In this document: positions 36,612-44,917 of the stretch, piece after piece
Layout of the letters: every line of letters starts with the position of its first letter
Position numbering within the stretch: position 1 is the stretch's first letter
NCBI GenBank assembly: GCA_029210585.1
Contig: JARGFP010000020.1
Location: 21,768 to 85,767, forward strand
Source: Bacteroidales bacterium
GTDB taxonomy: Bacteria; Bacteroidota; Bacteroidia; Bacteroidales; GCA-2748055
Reading direction: 5' to 3'
Length of the DNA: 64,000 bases
The notes under the pieces: generated by a model
The model's database searches: none
What the model saw: only the letters and a program-made list of their open reading frames with translations
Told to the model about the DNA's origin: nothing
Program-made: the position numbers and the translations under genes

Positions 36612-38464
36612 TCCGAAAAGTCAGGGGGCAATTATTAATTATTTTGTCGACAATTTTGTTCTAAAAAAAGCACTCTATGGGATTGACTTTCAGTATATTA
36701 TATTTGTAGTACCCAAATATTTTTGTTATCTTCAAACCGTAACCAATATTGAATTGAGCCATGTTTAAGAAATCGGCCAAACATACCCAGGGAGACCTTT
36801 TTTGTGCAGTCCCGTCCATTTTGGAGGGCAAATCTCTCAATCAGTACACCAATGAAGATGGTTGGCACAATCAATTCCGAAAACAGATCGTTTCCCGGAT
36901 TGACGAATCCATTTTTAAGGTTCTCTATAACGAAACGATGGGTGCCCCCAATTCCCCGGTTTCAGTACTGGTAGGCATGATGGTTTTGAAAGATGCTTTT
37001 GACTGGAGCGATTTGCAACTATTCGAGCATTGCCGGTTCAACCTGTTGGTCCGAAGTGCATTGGGTTTATTTAACCTGAACGATGAGATACCAACGGATT
37101 CGACCTACTATTTGTTCCGTAAGCGGATCCATCAATATAACCGGGACCACCATGAAGATTTACTGCAAAAGACCTTTGATGTGGTTACCCAAGGGCAAAT
37201 AAAGGATTTTGAAGTTAACGGGAAGGACATCCGTATGGACAGCAAACTCATCGGAAGCAATATTGCTTACTTTTCTCGGTACGAAATCATCCACCAAACA
37301 TTTGTACTGTTTTGTAAGACACTGAATGACCGTGATCTTTTGTTATTTTCAGAAGACGATAAGCAACAATTGAAAAGTTTACTGAAAGAATAACCCCATA
37401 AAACCATCTACCGCGGTACCAAAGAAGACATCCAGACACGGATGCAATCCATCGGTATTTTAGTTTACAAAACCCTTCGTATTTTTTCCGGTCAGGACAG
37501 TGAACCTTATCGGTTACTTCTACGGGTGTTTGAGGAACAATACAAGGTAGAAGAAGAAAAGCAGGAAGTACTGCTGCGCCCAAAAGAAGAAATTGTTTCA
37601 GGCAGTGCCCAGTCCCCTCACGATCCGGACAGCGCTTATCGTCAGAAAGCGGGCCAGAAGGTAAAAGGCTACAGCGTGAATGTTTCTGAAACAATATCTG
37701 ACGGGCCACTAAACCTGGTTACCAATGTAATAGTTGACAAGGCGAATGTGCCGGATACGGTTTTCGTCCAGTCGGCGATCAGCGCCACACAGGCAATAAC
37801 CGGTGTCCCGGTAGAAAAAGTATATGCCGATGGAGCCTACCAAAGCCCGGACAATGATGGTTTCTGTCAAAATATCGACATGGTTTTTACCGGCATACAG
37901 GGGGCTGTTTCAAGATACGATCTGGAGAAGGCCCCCGAAGGCCTGTTGGTTACCGACACACAAACCGGGGAATGCTTATTGGCAACCTTCGCTAAAAAGC
38001 TGAAAAACAGCAAAGAAGACAAATGGTTTATTCGAACGGGAAAAGACAAAGTCTATTTTAACCAACAGGCAATCCGGACTTCCAATATGAGACGGGCCAT
38101 GAAGCAACGCCCCGTAGAAGAATTACAAAAACGCAACAACGTGGAATCAACCATCTTTCATTTAGGTTACCCGCTACGAAACAGCAAATCAAAATACCGT
38201 GGGCTGATCAAAAACCAGGCATGGGCAATTTGCCGCTGTTTGTGGGTAAACCTGGTCAGGATTATACATTTTTTAGAACAAACATGTCAAAGAACGGCTC
38301 AAAAATCGAGAAATACTGCTTTATTGTTCAATTTGTGGAACGGTCCCGCTTTACAGGAACCATCCTATCGCAAACTGGCACGGCAGCTTGCCTTTTTTGT
38401 ATTCGTTTATTTTTTTCAATACAACATTCAATTTAAAAAATACCACTTTTCATAGTGGGGTCAA
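36602..38464 (+). mobile_element. IS1182-like insertion sequence
   Basis: Imperfect terminal inverted repeats (17 of 20 match) start TTGAGCCCACTCCGAAAAGT at 36602-36621 and TTGACCCCACTATGAAAAGT (reverse complement) at 38445-38464. The enclosed ~1.86 kb holds one transposase frame, split by a stop. A TATATTTG promoter-like element at 36699-36706 precedes it. No target-site duplication is obvious. Confidence 0.85.
36761..38455 (+). pseudogene. IS1182-family transposase, interrupted by an in-frame stop
   Basis: Two ORFs (36761-37393 and 37442-38455) are in the same frame and join to a 564-codon transposase with a single TAA at 37391-37393 after SLLKE. IS1182/IS5-type features are visible: an N-terminal DUF772-like segment (FEHCRFNLLVRSALGLFNLNDEIPTDSTYYLFRKRI), MDSKLIGSNIA carrying the first catalytic Asp, YADGAYQSPDN carrying the second, and NNVESTIFHLGYPLRNSK with the catalytic Glu. 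The stop separates the first Asp from the rest, so the element is probably unable to move on its own. Confidence 0.85.
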
Positions 38465-38754
38465 GATTTGGTTTTTAAAATACGCTGGGCCCCTGCGAGA
38501 AAATAGCGATCAAAAGCTGGCAGCGAACCAGTTGCACCTAGAATAATTTTAGAAATCAATGTATCAGTCGAGGATATGCTTTTAGTCGTTTTGTTGTTGC
38601 AGTAGGCTATCGTAGAATAATACTCTCTTAAATCTGCGATACAAGCATGTATTGCTTCTGGATCGGGTCTTTGATTTGTCTTCGAAGCTCGTATCTCAGG
38701 GAACAATTGTATCAAACCTAACGTTCTTCCATGCTGATTATCAATATTTTTCAA
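38464..38754 (-). pseudogene. Unrecognised protein fragment at the IS right end
   Basis: About 96 residues are open here (PEIRASKTNQRPDPEAIHACIADLREYYSTIAY…SKIILGATGSLPAFDRYF), and the frame runs into the IS inverted repeat, so the C-terminus is lost. There is no ATG: the frame opens after a TGA with a TTG. I do not recognise the family. It does not resemble a continuation of the SWIM-like fragment on the other side of the IS, so a deletion is likely. Two small palindromes (CGATA-TAG-TATCG and ATTGAT-A-ATCAAT) lie just upstream. Confidence 0.5.
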
Positions 38755-38821
38755 AGCGCTTAACCGGATAGGTCTCGATATAGTATCGATTGATAATCAA
38801 TACATTGCAATCCAAATATAG

Positions 38822-39271
38822 GTAAATAATATTGAATATACTTCAATTTTTTGTGCATCAAGTGGGTTAATATATATTGGAACGGCGGTCGGCCTTGATT
38901 ATTACGATAGCCGGGCTGGTAAAATGGTCAAGCCATTCCCTGAATTAAGATGCACCGTGCGCAAGATAGCCGAGCATAATGGATTTATATATCTTGGAAC
39001 CAATAGGGGACTGTTTCGTTTCAGGGAGGATAATAAAGGACTAGAGAGACTAGGGAGCAACCTGACAGAAGAACTGGTTATCAATAATCTTTTGTTTGAT
39101 GAAACGGGTAATTTATGGTGTGCACTGGATCATGGAAGGGGCATGGCTTTATATAATCCGTTAACAGATCGATACGATATTTTTCAGGATACGAACCAAC
39201 TTCCGTTTTCAAATTACAACACAGTTAGAACATTTTTTCATGCTTCTGAAGATATCGCTCTGCTAGCGTGA
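38822..39271 (+). pseudogene. Fragment of a two-component-regulator beta-propeller
   Basis: The frame is open from 38822, with no start codon, and reads SGLIYIGTAVGLDYYDSRAGKM, NGFIYLGTNRGLFRFREDNKGL and FDETGNLWCALDHGRGMALYNP. These are ligand-binding-type propeller blades such as those in large hybrid two-component sensors (HTCS/two-component regulator propeller). The fragment stops after about 150 codons. It is a remnant with no signal peptide, kinase or regulator. Confidence 0.7.
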
Positions 39272-39428
39272 GTTTATCACGGGATAAGGTCTAAAACGCT
39301 ATAACTATCAGGTAAACATAAAGATAGGCTTCATTTATTTGTATACACCAACATCTTTGATTTTTGGTCGTTCATTGTGGGCATTTTCTATACCTAATTG
39401 CCGAAAAATGTACATTGTTATTTTCCGA

Positions 39429-39884
39429 TTACATAAGTATTGATTTTGAACTATTTGAGTGACGTTTGTATGTTACTTTCTCAAAATAATCGATAAAGTT
39501 CTCTTGTAGTCGTTTCTTTTGCTTAGCTTGAGCACTTTCGCTATCACTGTATAAATCTGCATGGTCATATTCCCGTTGTCGGAGTTTACGAACACCATCA
39601 GCATATAGCATACTCTCACGATCGACTTCGCTCTTGCAAATAATGATACCATTATCATCCCGCTTAGGTTTGTAGCTCTTTATTCCCTTGGCGTTAATAC
39701 GGACATTCCCTTTTTTATTCCATTCGACAGTATATACGCTTCGGTTCAAGTATTCCCGGATTCGCTTGGGATCTTTTTTCCCAGGGACAAATACAGGATA
39801 GCTCTCTAAATAAATATACCACTCATTTCTATTTTCAGCTTTGCGAAGCCTAACGGTTACTTTGGTTTTTGATAACTGTTTCAT
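39429..39884 (-). pseudogene. Truncated tyrosine recombinase (N-terminal part)
   Basis: These 151 residues match the N-terminal arm-binding and start of the core-binding region of Bacteroidota mobile-element integrases (VTVRLRKAENRNEWYIYLESYPVFVPGKKDP, YADGVRKLRQREYDHADLYSD). It stops at KRHSNSSKSILM, before the core domain is complete, and no catalytic R…HxxR…Y region follows in any nearby frame. It is 11 bp downstream of the HTH gene, the usual partner, so the integrase has probably been cut off by deletion. Confidence 0.8.
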
Positions 39885-39895
39885 GGGGCATTGGT

Positions 39896-40447
39896 TTACT
39901 TTGGATCATAGATATTGTCGATTTCCGTTTTAGGTGCATATACGTATTTCCCAATTTGTCGTATAGGAATGGAGAATTTACGAATATGTTTGTAGACTGA
40001 ACTATCAGATATGCCAAATTTTTGTGCAATTTCGCCAATCGTATAGCAATCTTCAGGTTCAAGCCTATATAATTTTACAGTCGATTTTTTGCCGGTTGCA
40101 GGTGTTTCTTCCTGAATCGGGAACATTCGCTCTACTGCTTTACGTTCGATTCGTACAAGACGAGTTCCAAGATTGATTGCAGGAATTCGACCTTGACGTA
40201 CAAGTCGGTACAGTGTGCTCTTTGCCACACCAAAAAGGATTATTGCCTCTGGTACAGAAAGGTATAGACGGTCGTCAGGAATTCGATCAGCCAATGCCTT
40301 TCGTTGTTCCTCTTTTTTCTTCTGCGCTTTTCTCTGTCGATATGCAGCATCACTGCAATTTTTGGAGCAGTAGACAGAGTTTACTGTCTTCGGAATAAAA
40401 AGTTCTTTACAAACCTCACAGTTCTTTTGAATTTTGCTCATCACCAT
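39896..40447 (-). CDS. Excisionase-like helix-turn-helix protein with zinc-finger N-terminus
   Basis: The 183-residue protein has an N-terminal Cys cluster (CEVCKELF…VYCSKNCSDAAYRQRKAQ) suggesting a small zinc-binding motif. Two MerR/excisionase-type helix-turn-helix domains follow: YLSVPEAIILFGVAKSTLYRLVRQGRIPA and YTIGEIAQKFGISDSSVYKHIRKFSIPIRQI. In mobile elements such proteins are recombination directionality factors or regulators and precede the integrase gene, as here. The 10-bp phased repeats just upstream may be its binding site. Confidence 0.8.
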   Translation of the reverse strand: MVMSKIQKNCEVCKELFIPKTVNSVYCSKNCSDAAYRQRKAQKKKEEQRKALADRIPDDRLYLSVPEAIILFGVAKSTLYRLVRQGRIPAINLGTRLVRIERKAVERMFPIQEETPATGKKSTVKLYRLEPEDCYTIGEIAQKFGISDSSVYKHIRKFSIPIRQIGKYVYAPKTEIDNIYDPK

Positions 40448-40460
40448 CTTTACCTACATT

Positions 40461-40500
40461 TAAGTACTCATAAGTAGTCATAAGTGCTCATAAGTTCCAC
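40461..40500. repeat. Four direct 10-bp repeats TAAGTNNTCA
   Basis: TAAGTACTCA, TAAGTAGTCA, TAAGTGCTCA and TAAGTTCCAC follow each other with an exact 10-bp period (the last copy is diverged), 14 bp before the start codon of the HTH gene and 29 bp from the proposed attachment repeat. One unit per helical turn suggests a protein lining up along one DNA face, such as an excisionase or autoregulator. Confidence 0.75.
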
Positions 40501-40520
40501 TTCATCGTGAATTAAGTTCC

Positions 40521-40542
40521 GGTACAAATATGGTACAAATAT
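40521..40542. repeat. Tandem 11-bp repeat GGTACAAATAT
   Basis: Two direct copies of GGTACAAATAT overlap the right end of the island. The second copy contains most of the 13-bp sequence shared with 34755-34767. Confidence 0.65.
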
Positions 40543-40593
40543 ATGGCAAAAATCTATAAAAAACTATTCGATAAAATAATTCATTAAAAACAA

Positions 40594-40626
40594 AAAACGC
40601 AGCAAATCAGAGACTTACTGCGTTTT
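40594..40626. terminator. dnaK terminator
   Basis: AAAACGCAG and CTGCGTTTT form a perfect 9-bp stem with A and T tails. It lies 32 bp after the dnaK stop on the minus strand and works in both directions, insulating the island from dnaK. Confidence 0.75.
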
Positions 40627-40658
40627 ATTAATTGTTGATAATTCTTATTAATCGTACT

Positions 40659-42572
40659 CTATTTGACTTCTTCAAAATCAACGTCTGTTACTTCGCCGTC
40701 ATCATCTCCGCCTTTCTTATTCTCGCTGCCACCCGTGGGTGCATCTGCTGTTTGTTCAGCGCCCTGCTCCTGGCTGGCGTTGTACATATCCTGCGAAGCG
40801 GCTTGCCAGGCATTGTTGAGATCTTCTGTAGCGGCATCAATGGCTGCAATGTCTTCCGACTTGTGTGCATCTCTCAGTTTGCCGAGTGCTGCTTCGATGG
40901 TTTCCTTCTTCTCACCCGGAAGCTTGTCACCATAATCTTTCAGCTGTTTTTCCGACTGGAAGATCAGGCTGTCGGCGTTGTTGAGTTTCTCAATACGCTC
41001 CTTCACCTGCTTGTCGGTCTCCTCGTTGGCTTTGGCTTCCTGCTTCATCTTTTCGATTTCATCTTCTGTAAGTCCGGAAGATGCCTCAATGCGGATGCTC
41101 TGCTCTTTCCCGGTTCCCTTGTCACGTGCCGATACATTCAGGATACCGTTGGCATCGATGTCGAAGGTAACCTCGATCTGCGGGACACCACGTGGTGATG
41201 GTGGAATTCCGTCGAGGTGGAACCGCCCGATGGTTTTGTTGTCCTTGGCCATGGAGCGTTCTCCCTGGAGCACATGAATCTCAACTGAAGGCTGGTTATC
41301 GGCCGCCGTTGTAAAAGTTTGTGTCTTCTTGGTCGGGATCGTGGTATTCGATTCGATCAGCTTCGTTGACACACCACCCATGGTCTCGATACCGAGTGAA
41401 AGCGGTGTTACGTCGAGCAGCAATACGTCTTTGACCTCTCCTGTGAGCACACCACCCTGGATGGCAGCACCTATGGCCACAACCTCATCGGGATTCACCC
41501 CTTTCGAGGGAGCCCTTTTGAAGAAATCTTCCACCACTTTCTGTATCGCGGGGATACGGGTGGATCCACCCACGAGGATGACCTCGTTGATATCGGAGGA
41601 GTTCAATCCTGCGTCTTTCATTGCCTTTTTACAGGGTTCGATGGTTGCCTGGATCAGCTTGTCGGCAAGGCTCTCAAATTTCGCCCGCGTCAGTGTCTTC
41701 ACAAGGTGCTTTGGGATTCCGTCAACCGGCATGATATACGGCAGGTTGATCTCTGTCTGCGTTGAACTTGAAAGTTCGATCTTGGCTTTCTCGGCAGCTT
41801 CCTTCAGACGCTGCAATGCCATGGGATCTTTTTTAAGGTCCACGCCTTCGTCTTTCTTGAACTCCTGTGCCAGCCAGTCGATGATCACCTGGTCGAAGTC
41901 GTCACCACCGAGGTGCGTATCACCGTTGGTGGATTTTACCTCGAAGACGCCGTCGCCAAGTTCCAGGATCGAGATATCGAATGTACCTCCTCCCAGGTCG
42001 AATACGGCGATCTTCAGGTCCGACGATTTTTTGTCAAGACCGTATGCCAGTGATGCGGCAGTAGGTTCGTTGATGATCCTCTTGACAGTCAGTCCCGCGA
42101 TCTCACCGGCCTCCTTGGTGGCCTGGCGCTGCGAGTCACTGAAATAGGCAGGAACAGTGATCACTGCTTCCTTGACTTCAGTACCAAGGTAATCTTCTGC
42201 AGTTTTTTTCATCTTCTGCAGTACCATGGCTGAAATTTCCTGTGGTGAATATTTCCTGTTGTCGATCTGGACCCGCGGAGTATTGTTCTCGCCCTTGATA
42301 ACCTTAAAAGGAACCCTTTCGATCTCTTTTGTTACCCTGTCATAGGTCTCACCCATGAATCGTTTGATAGAGGCTACTGTTTTACTCGGATTGGTGATCG
42401 CCTGTCTTTTTGCAGGATCTCCCACTTTTCTCTCGCCGTTCTCAACAAAAGCAACTACGGAAGGAGTCGTCCGTTTTCCTTCGCTGTTGGGGATCACGAC
42501 CGGTTCGTTTCCTTCCATAACAGAAACGCAAGAGTTCGTTGTTCCTAAGTCTATTCCAATTATTTTACTCAT
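40659..42572 (-). CDS. dnaK: Chaperone DnaK (Hsp70)
   Basis: The 637-residue protein has all Hsp70 signatures: [17 protein letters not shown] at the N-terminus, [31 protein letters not shown], and a C-terminal acidic tail ending [13 protein letters not shown]. It folds and protects proteins with DnaJ and GrpE. Those genes are not adjacent in this window. No CIRCE element is visible upstream. It is the conserved flank of the mobile island. Confidence 0.98.
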   Translation of the reverse strand: MSKIIGIDLGTTNSCVSVMEGNEPVVIPNSEGKRTTPSVVAFVENGERKVGDPAKRQAITNPSKTVASIKRFMGETYDRVTKEIERVPFKVIKGENNTPRVQIDNRKYSPQEISAMVLQKMKKTAEDYLGTEVKEAVITVPAYFSDSQRQATKEAGEIAGLTVKRIINEPTAASLAYGLDKKSSDLKIAVFDLGGGTFDISILELGDGVFEVKSTNGDTHLGGDDFDQVIIDWLAQEFKKDEGVDLKKDPMALQRLKEAAEKAKIELSSSTQTEINLPYIMPVDGIPKHLVKTLTRAKFESLADKLIQATIEPCKKAMKDAGLNSSDINEVILVGGSTRIPAIQKVVEDFFKRAPSKGVNPDEVVAIGAAIQGGVLTGEVKDVLLLDVTPLSLGIETMGGVSTKLIESNTTIPTKKTQTFTTAADNQPSVEIHVLQGERSMAKDNKTIGRFHLDGIPPSPRGVPQIEVTFDIDANGILNVSARDKGTGKEQSIRIEASSGLTEDEIEKMKQEAKANEETDKQVKERIEKLNNADSLIFQSEKQLKDYGDKLPGEKKETIEAALGKLRDAHKSEDIAAIDAATEDLNNAWQAASQDMYNASQEQGAEQTADAPTGGSENKKGGDDDGEVTDVDFEEVK

Positions 42573-42661
42573 ATTACGAATGTTTGTGTGTTTTCAATTG
42601 TTCTGACAACTATTAGTCAATGATTATGCCACTTTTGTTCTCCGGCTGAATTATGTAAAAT

Positions 42662-42716
42662 TGACACTCAGACCAACTGTTATGTGTCAGAGTTCGGGAT
42701 ATTCAATCTGAATATC
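42662..42716. promoter_or_regulatory. Two inverted repeats in the dnaK-panB intergenic region
   Basis: GATATTCA-ATC-TGAATATC (42698-42716) is a perfect 8-bp dyad with a 3-bp centre. TGACAC…GTGTCA (42662-42689) is a second dyad with a 16-bp spacer. They lie between the divergent dnaK and panB genes and could be operators for either. Confidence 0.4.
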
Positions 42717-42795
42717 TGACATTTTGACGCAGTAATTCTTCCTTTTTTCGCTCCGTAATCCGGATTTTATTCGGTACTTTGCAAAAAAACACAGG

Positions 42796-43614
42796 ATGAT
42801 GTCAGTTCACAGTACCGTTCGAAAAGTGACCACTCATGTGCTGCATGAGATGAAATTAAAGGGGGAGAAGATTGCCATGCTGACCGGTTATGATTTTTCC
42901 ATGGCCAGGATCCTGGACCAGGCTGGTGTGGATATCATCCTGGTGGGTGACTCGGCCTCCAATGTAATGGCAGGATTTGAGACCACACTGCCCATTACCC
43001 TCGACAATATGATCTACCATGCCGCTTCTGTGGTGCGTGCCACCAAACGCGCATTGATCGTAGTGGATTTGCCGTTTGGCACATACCAGGGAAATTCAAA
43101 AAAGGCACTGGCCTCGGCGGTGCGCATTATGAAGGAGACCGGTGCAAGTGCGGTGAAGCTGGAAGGTGGCGTGGAGATCCTGGATTCAGTGGAGCGTATC
43201 CTTTCTGCCGGAATCCCGGTGATGGGCCACCTGGGACTGACCCCGCAGTCGATCCACAAATTCGGGACCTACGTGGTGCGGGCCACTGAAAAGGAAGAGG
43301 CGGAAAAGCTGATCAAGGATGCACAGAAGCTGGAAAAGGCCGGTTGTTTTGCCATCGTCCTGGAAAAAGTGCCTGCCAGGCTGGGCAAAGAGGTGTCCGG
43401 GATGCTGCGCATTCCCACCATCGGGATCGGTGCAGGGATGCATACCGACGGACAGGTGCTGGTGGTCCACGATATGCTGGGGATCACGCAGGAATTTTCG
43501 CCGCGGTTCCTGAGACGCTACCACAACCTGAATGCAGAGATCAACGGAGCGGTAAAGACCTATATAGAAGATGTGCGTTCCGGCGATTTCCCCAACGAAC
43601 GCGAGCAGTACTAG
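42796..43614 (+). CDS. panB: 3-methyl-2-oxobutanoate hydroxymethyltransferase
   Basis: This 272-residue protein transfers a hydroxymethyl group to 2-oxoisovalerate in pantothenate/CoA synthesis. Motifs [46 protein letters not shown] and [11 protein letters not shown], and the C-terminal IPTIGIGAG, are all intact and the length matches the family. It starts at ATG 42796, or at the next Met codon 42799. It is followed 18 bp later by a pseudouridine synthase gene and is divergent from dnaK. Confidence 0.96.
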   Translation: MMSVHSTVRKVTTHVLHEMKLKGEKIAMLTGYDFSMARILDQAGVDIILVGDSASNVMAGFETTLPITLDNMIYHAASVVRATKRALIVVDLPFGTYQGNSKKALASAVRIMKETGASAVKLEGGVEILDSVERILSAGIPVMGHLGLTPQSIHKFGTYVVRATEKEEAEKLIKDAQKLEKAGCFAIVLEKVPARLGKEVSGMLRIPTIGIGAGMHTDGQVLVVHDMLGITQEFSPRFLRRYHNLNAEINGAVKTYIEDVRSGDFPNEREQY

Positions 43615-43632
43615 TTCTTAAGCCAAAGCTGC

Positions 43633-44343
43633 ATGTCCCTTCAGAAAAAGTATGGTATCGAAGTGCTGTACGAGGACAACCACCTGGTTGTTCTCAATAA
43701 AAGTGTGTCGGACATTGTCCAGGGGGACCAGACAGGTGATGTGTCGCTCGACCAGAAGCTGAAAGGGTTCCTGAAAGAACGGGATGCCAAGCCCGGGAAT
43801 GTCTTCGTGGGGATACCGCACCGGCTCGACCGACCGGTAAGCGGCGTGGTGGTGTACACAAAAACAGGCAAGGCACTGCGCAGGATGACCAGCCTGTTCA
43901 GGGAAAAAGAGGTGGAAAAAAACTACCTGGCGGTGGTCGGCACGATTCCCGATCCAATGATTGCCACGCTGGAGCATTACCTGACACGCAACACCAAACA
44001 GAATAAATCCTATTGTCATTCAACCCCAGCCAGGGATGCAAAACATGCTGTGTTGCATTATAGGCATCTTGCCTCATCCGACCGGTACCACTTGCTGGAA
44101 ATCAGGCTGGAGACGGGCCGGCACCACCAGATCAGGGCACAGCTGGCGGCCATCGGGTGCCCGATCAAAGGAGATGTAAAATATGGTGCAAAGCGGCCGA
44201 ACCGCGATGGGGGAATCAGTCTGCATGCCCGGCGCATAGCGTTCCTGCACCCGGTGAAGAACACACAGCTGGAGGTTGTTGCCCCATTTCCGGCCAGGGA
44301 TATTTTTCATCTTTTCGGGGAAGATCAGGGCGTGCGGTTATAG
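43633..44343 (+). CDS. RluA-family RNA pseudouridine synthase
   Basis: The 236-residue protein has the RluA catalytic motif HRLDRPVSGVVVY with the active Asp, and the conserved LETGRHHQIRAQLA block and GDVKYGA near the C-terminus. It converts uridine to pseudouridine in rRNA or tRNA. There is no S4 domain, so it resembles the shorter subgroup of the family. It is likely transcribed with panB. Confidence 0.9.
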   Translation: MSLQKKYGIEVLYEDNHLVVLNKSVSDIVQGDQTGDVSLDQKLKGFLKERDAKPGNVFVGIPHRLDRPVSGVVVYTKTGKALRRMTSLFREKEVEKNYLAVVGTIPDPMIATLEHYLTRNTKQNKSYCHSTPARDAKHAVLHYRHLASSDRYHLLEIRLETGRHHQIRAQLAAIGCPIKGDVKYGAKRPNRDGGISLHARRIAFLHPVKNTQLEVVAPFPARDIFHLFGEDQGVRL

Positions 44344-44359
44344 TCGGAATGCAGAATGT

Positions 44360-44842
44360 TCAGGGTGTGAGGTTATAGTCGAAGGGCAGGGGCAGCAGGT
44401 CACTGACGCTTTTTACCAGTTTGATTTCATTTTCGCCATACATAATCACCTCCACGGGTTGTTTCACCCTGTTTTCATGTTCGAGCAATACCTGGCGGCA
44501 ATCGCCACAGGGATACACCGGTTTTGCGACAAACCTGCCGTCGGCATATGCTGCCAGCGCGATCCTCTTGATGGCCACGCCGGGGTATTGCGATCCGGCG
44601 TAGAACAGTGCCACGCGTTCGGCGCAGAGGCCTGAAGGAAAGGCGATGTTCTCCTGGTTGTTCCCGGTGATGATCTCACCGTTCTCAAGCTCAAGCGCTG
44701 CGCCCACCCGGAACTGGGAGTAAGGAGCCCAGGCTTTTTCCGTAGCTTCCTTTGCCAGGCGGATCAGTTCTGCACCAATACCCGGCAATTCCGTGGTATC
44801 TTCATAAGAGTATATGGTAATCCTTAGTTCTTCAGCTTTCAT
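44360..44842 (-). CDS. cdd: Cytidine deaminase
   Basis: This is 160 residues from ATG 44842 (MKAEELRITIYS), which is preceded by an AAAGGA-like sequence. The longer ORF-track start at 44881 overlaps the promoter region. The zinc/catalytic motifs SGLCAERVALF and YPCGDCRQVL define a homotetrameric-type cytidine deaminase that converts (deoxy)cytidine to (deoxy)uridine. VGAALELENGEIITGNNQENIAFPSG is the substrate-binding N-terminal part. It is convergent with the pseudouridine synthase gene. Confidence 0.94.
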   Translation of the reverse strand: MKAEELRITIYSYEDTTELPGIGAELIRLAKEATEKAWAPYSQFRVGAALELENGEIITGNNQENIAFPSGLCAERVALFYAGSQYPGVAIKRIALAAYADGRFVAKPVYPCGDCRQVLLEHENRVKQPVEVIMYGENEIKLVKSVSDLLPLPFDYNLTP

Positions 44843-44894
44843 CTTTCGGTCCTTTATTACCGGCGGGGTGTAAATCAGCAACCTGGCCGGAAAC

Positions 44895-44910
44895 CAAAGT
44901 TACAAAATTA
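44895..44910 (-). promoter_or_regulatory. Two overlapping Bacteroidota -7 elements before cdd
   Basis: On the minus strand TAATTTTG and TAACTTTG lie one after the other, both full matches to TAnnTTTG, about 50 bp before the cdd start. They sit between ppc and cdd, so cdd can be transcribed independently. Confidence 0.5.
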
Positions 44911-44917
44911 TTGGTCA

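Larger units (their letters stand above)
34755..40541. mobile_element. Decayed integrative island between 13-bp direct repeats
   Basis: TATGGTACAAATA occurs at 34755-34767 and again at 40529-40541, flanking about 5.8 kb that is visibly more AT-rich than the surroundings. Inside, next to the right repeat, are an excisionase-like HTH protein and a tyrosine integrase N-terminus. The rest is an AAA/DUF4143 gene, an IS1182-like element and gene fragments. The left repeat lies beyond the dnaK terminator side, so an insertion downstream of dnaK fits. The boundaries are inferred from the repeat and are not proven. Confidence 0.55.

Noticed and set aside
36093-38754. One gene split by the IS into the SWIM-like and right-hand fragments
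   Set aside because: The fragments do not look like parts of one known architecture and no target duplication is visible, so I could not support a simple insertion.
40448-42795. CIRCE heat-shock operator for dnaK
   Set aside because: No TTAGCACTC-N9-GAGTGCTAA-like sequence is present upstream of dnaK.
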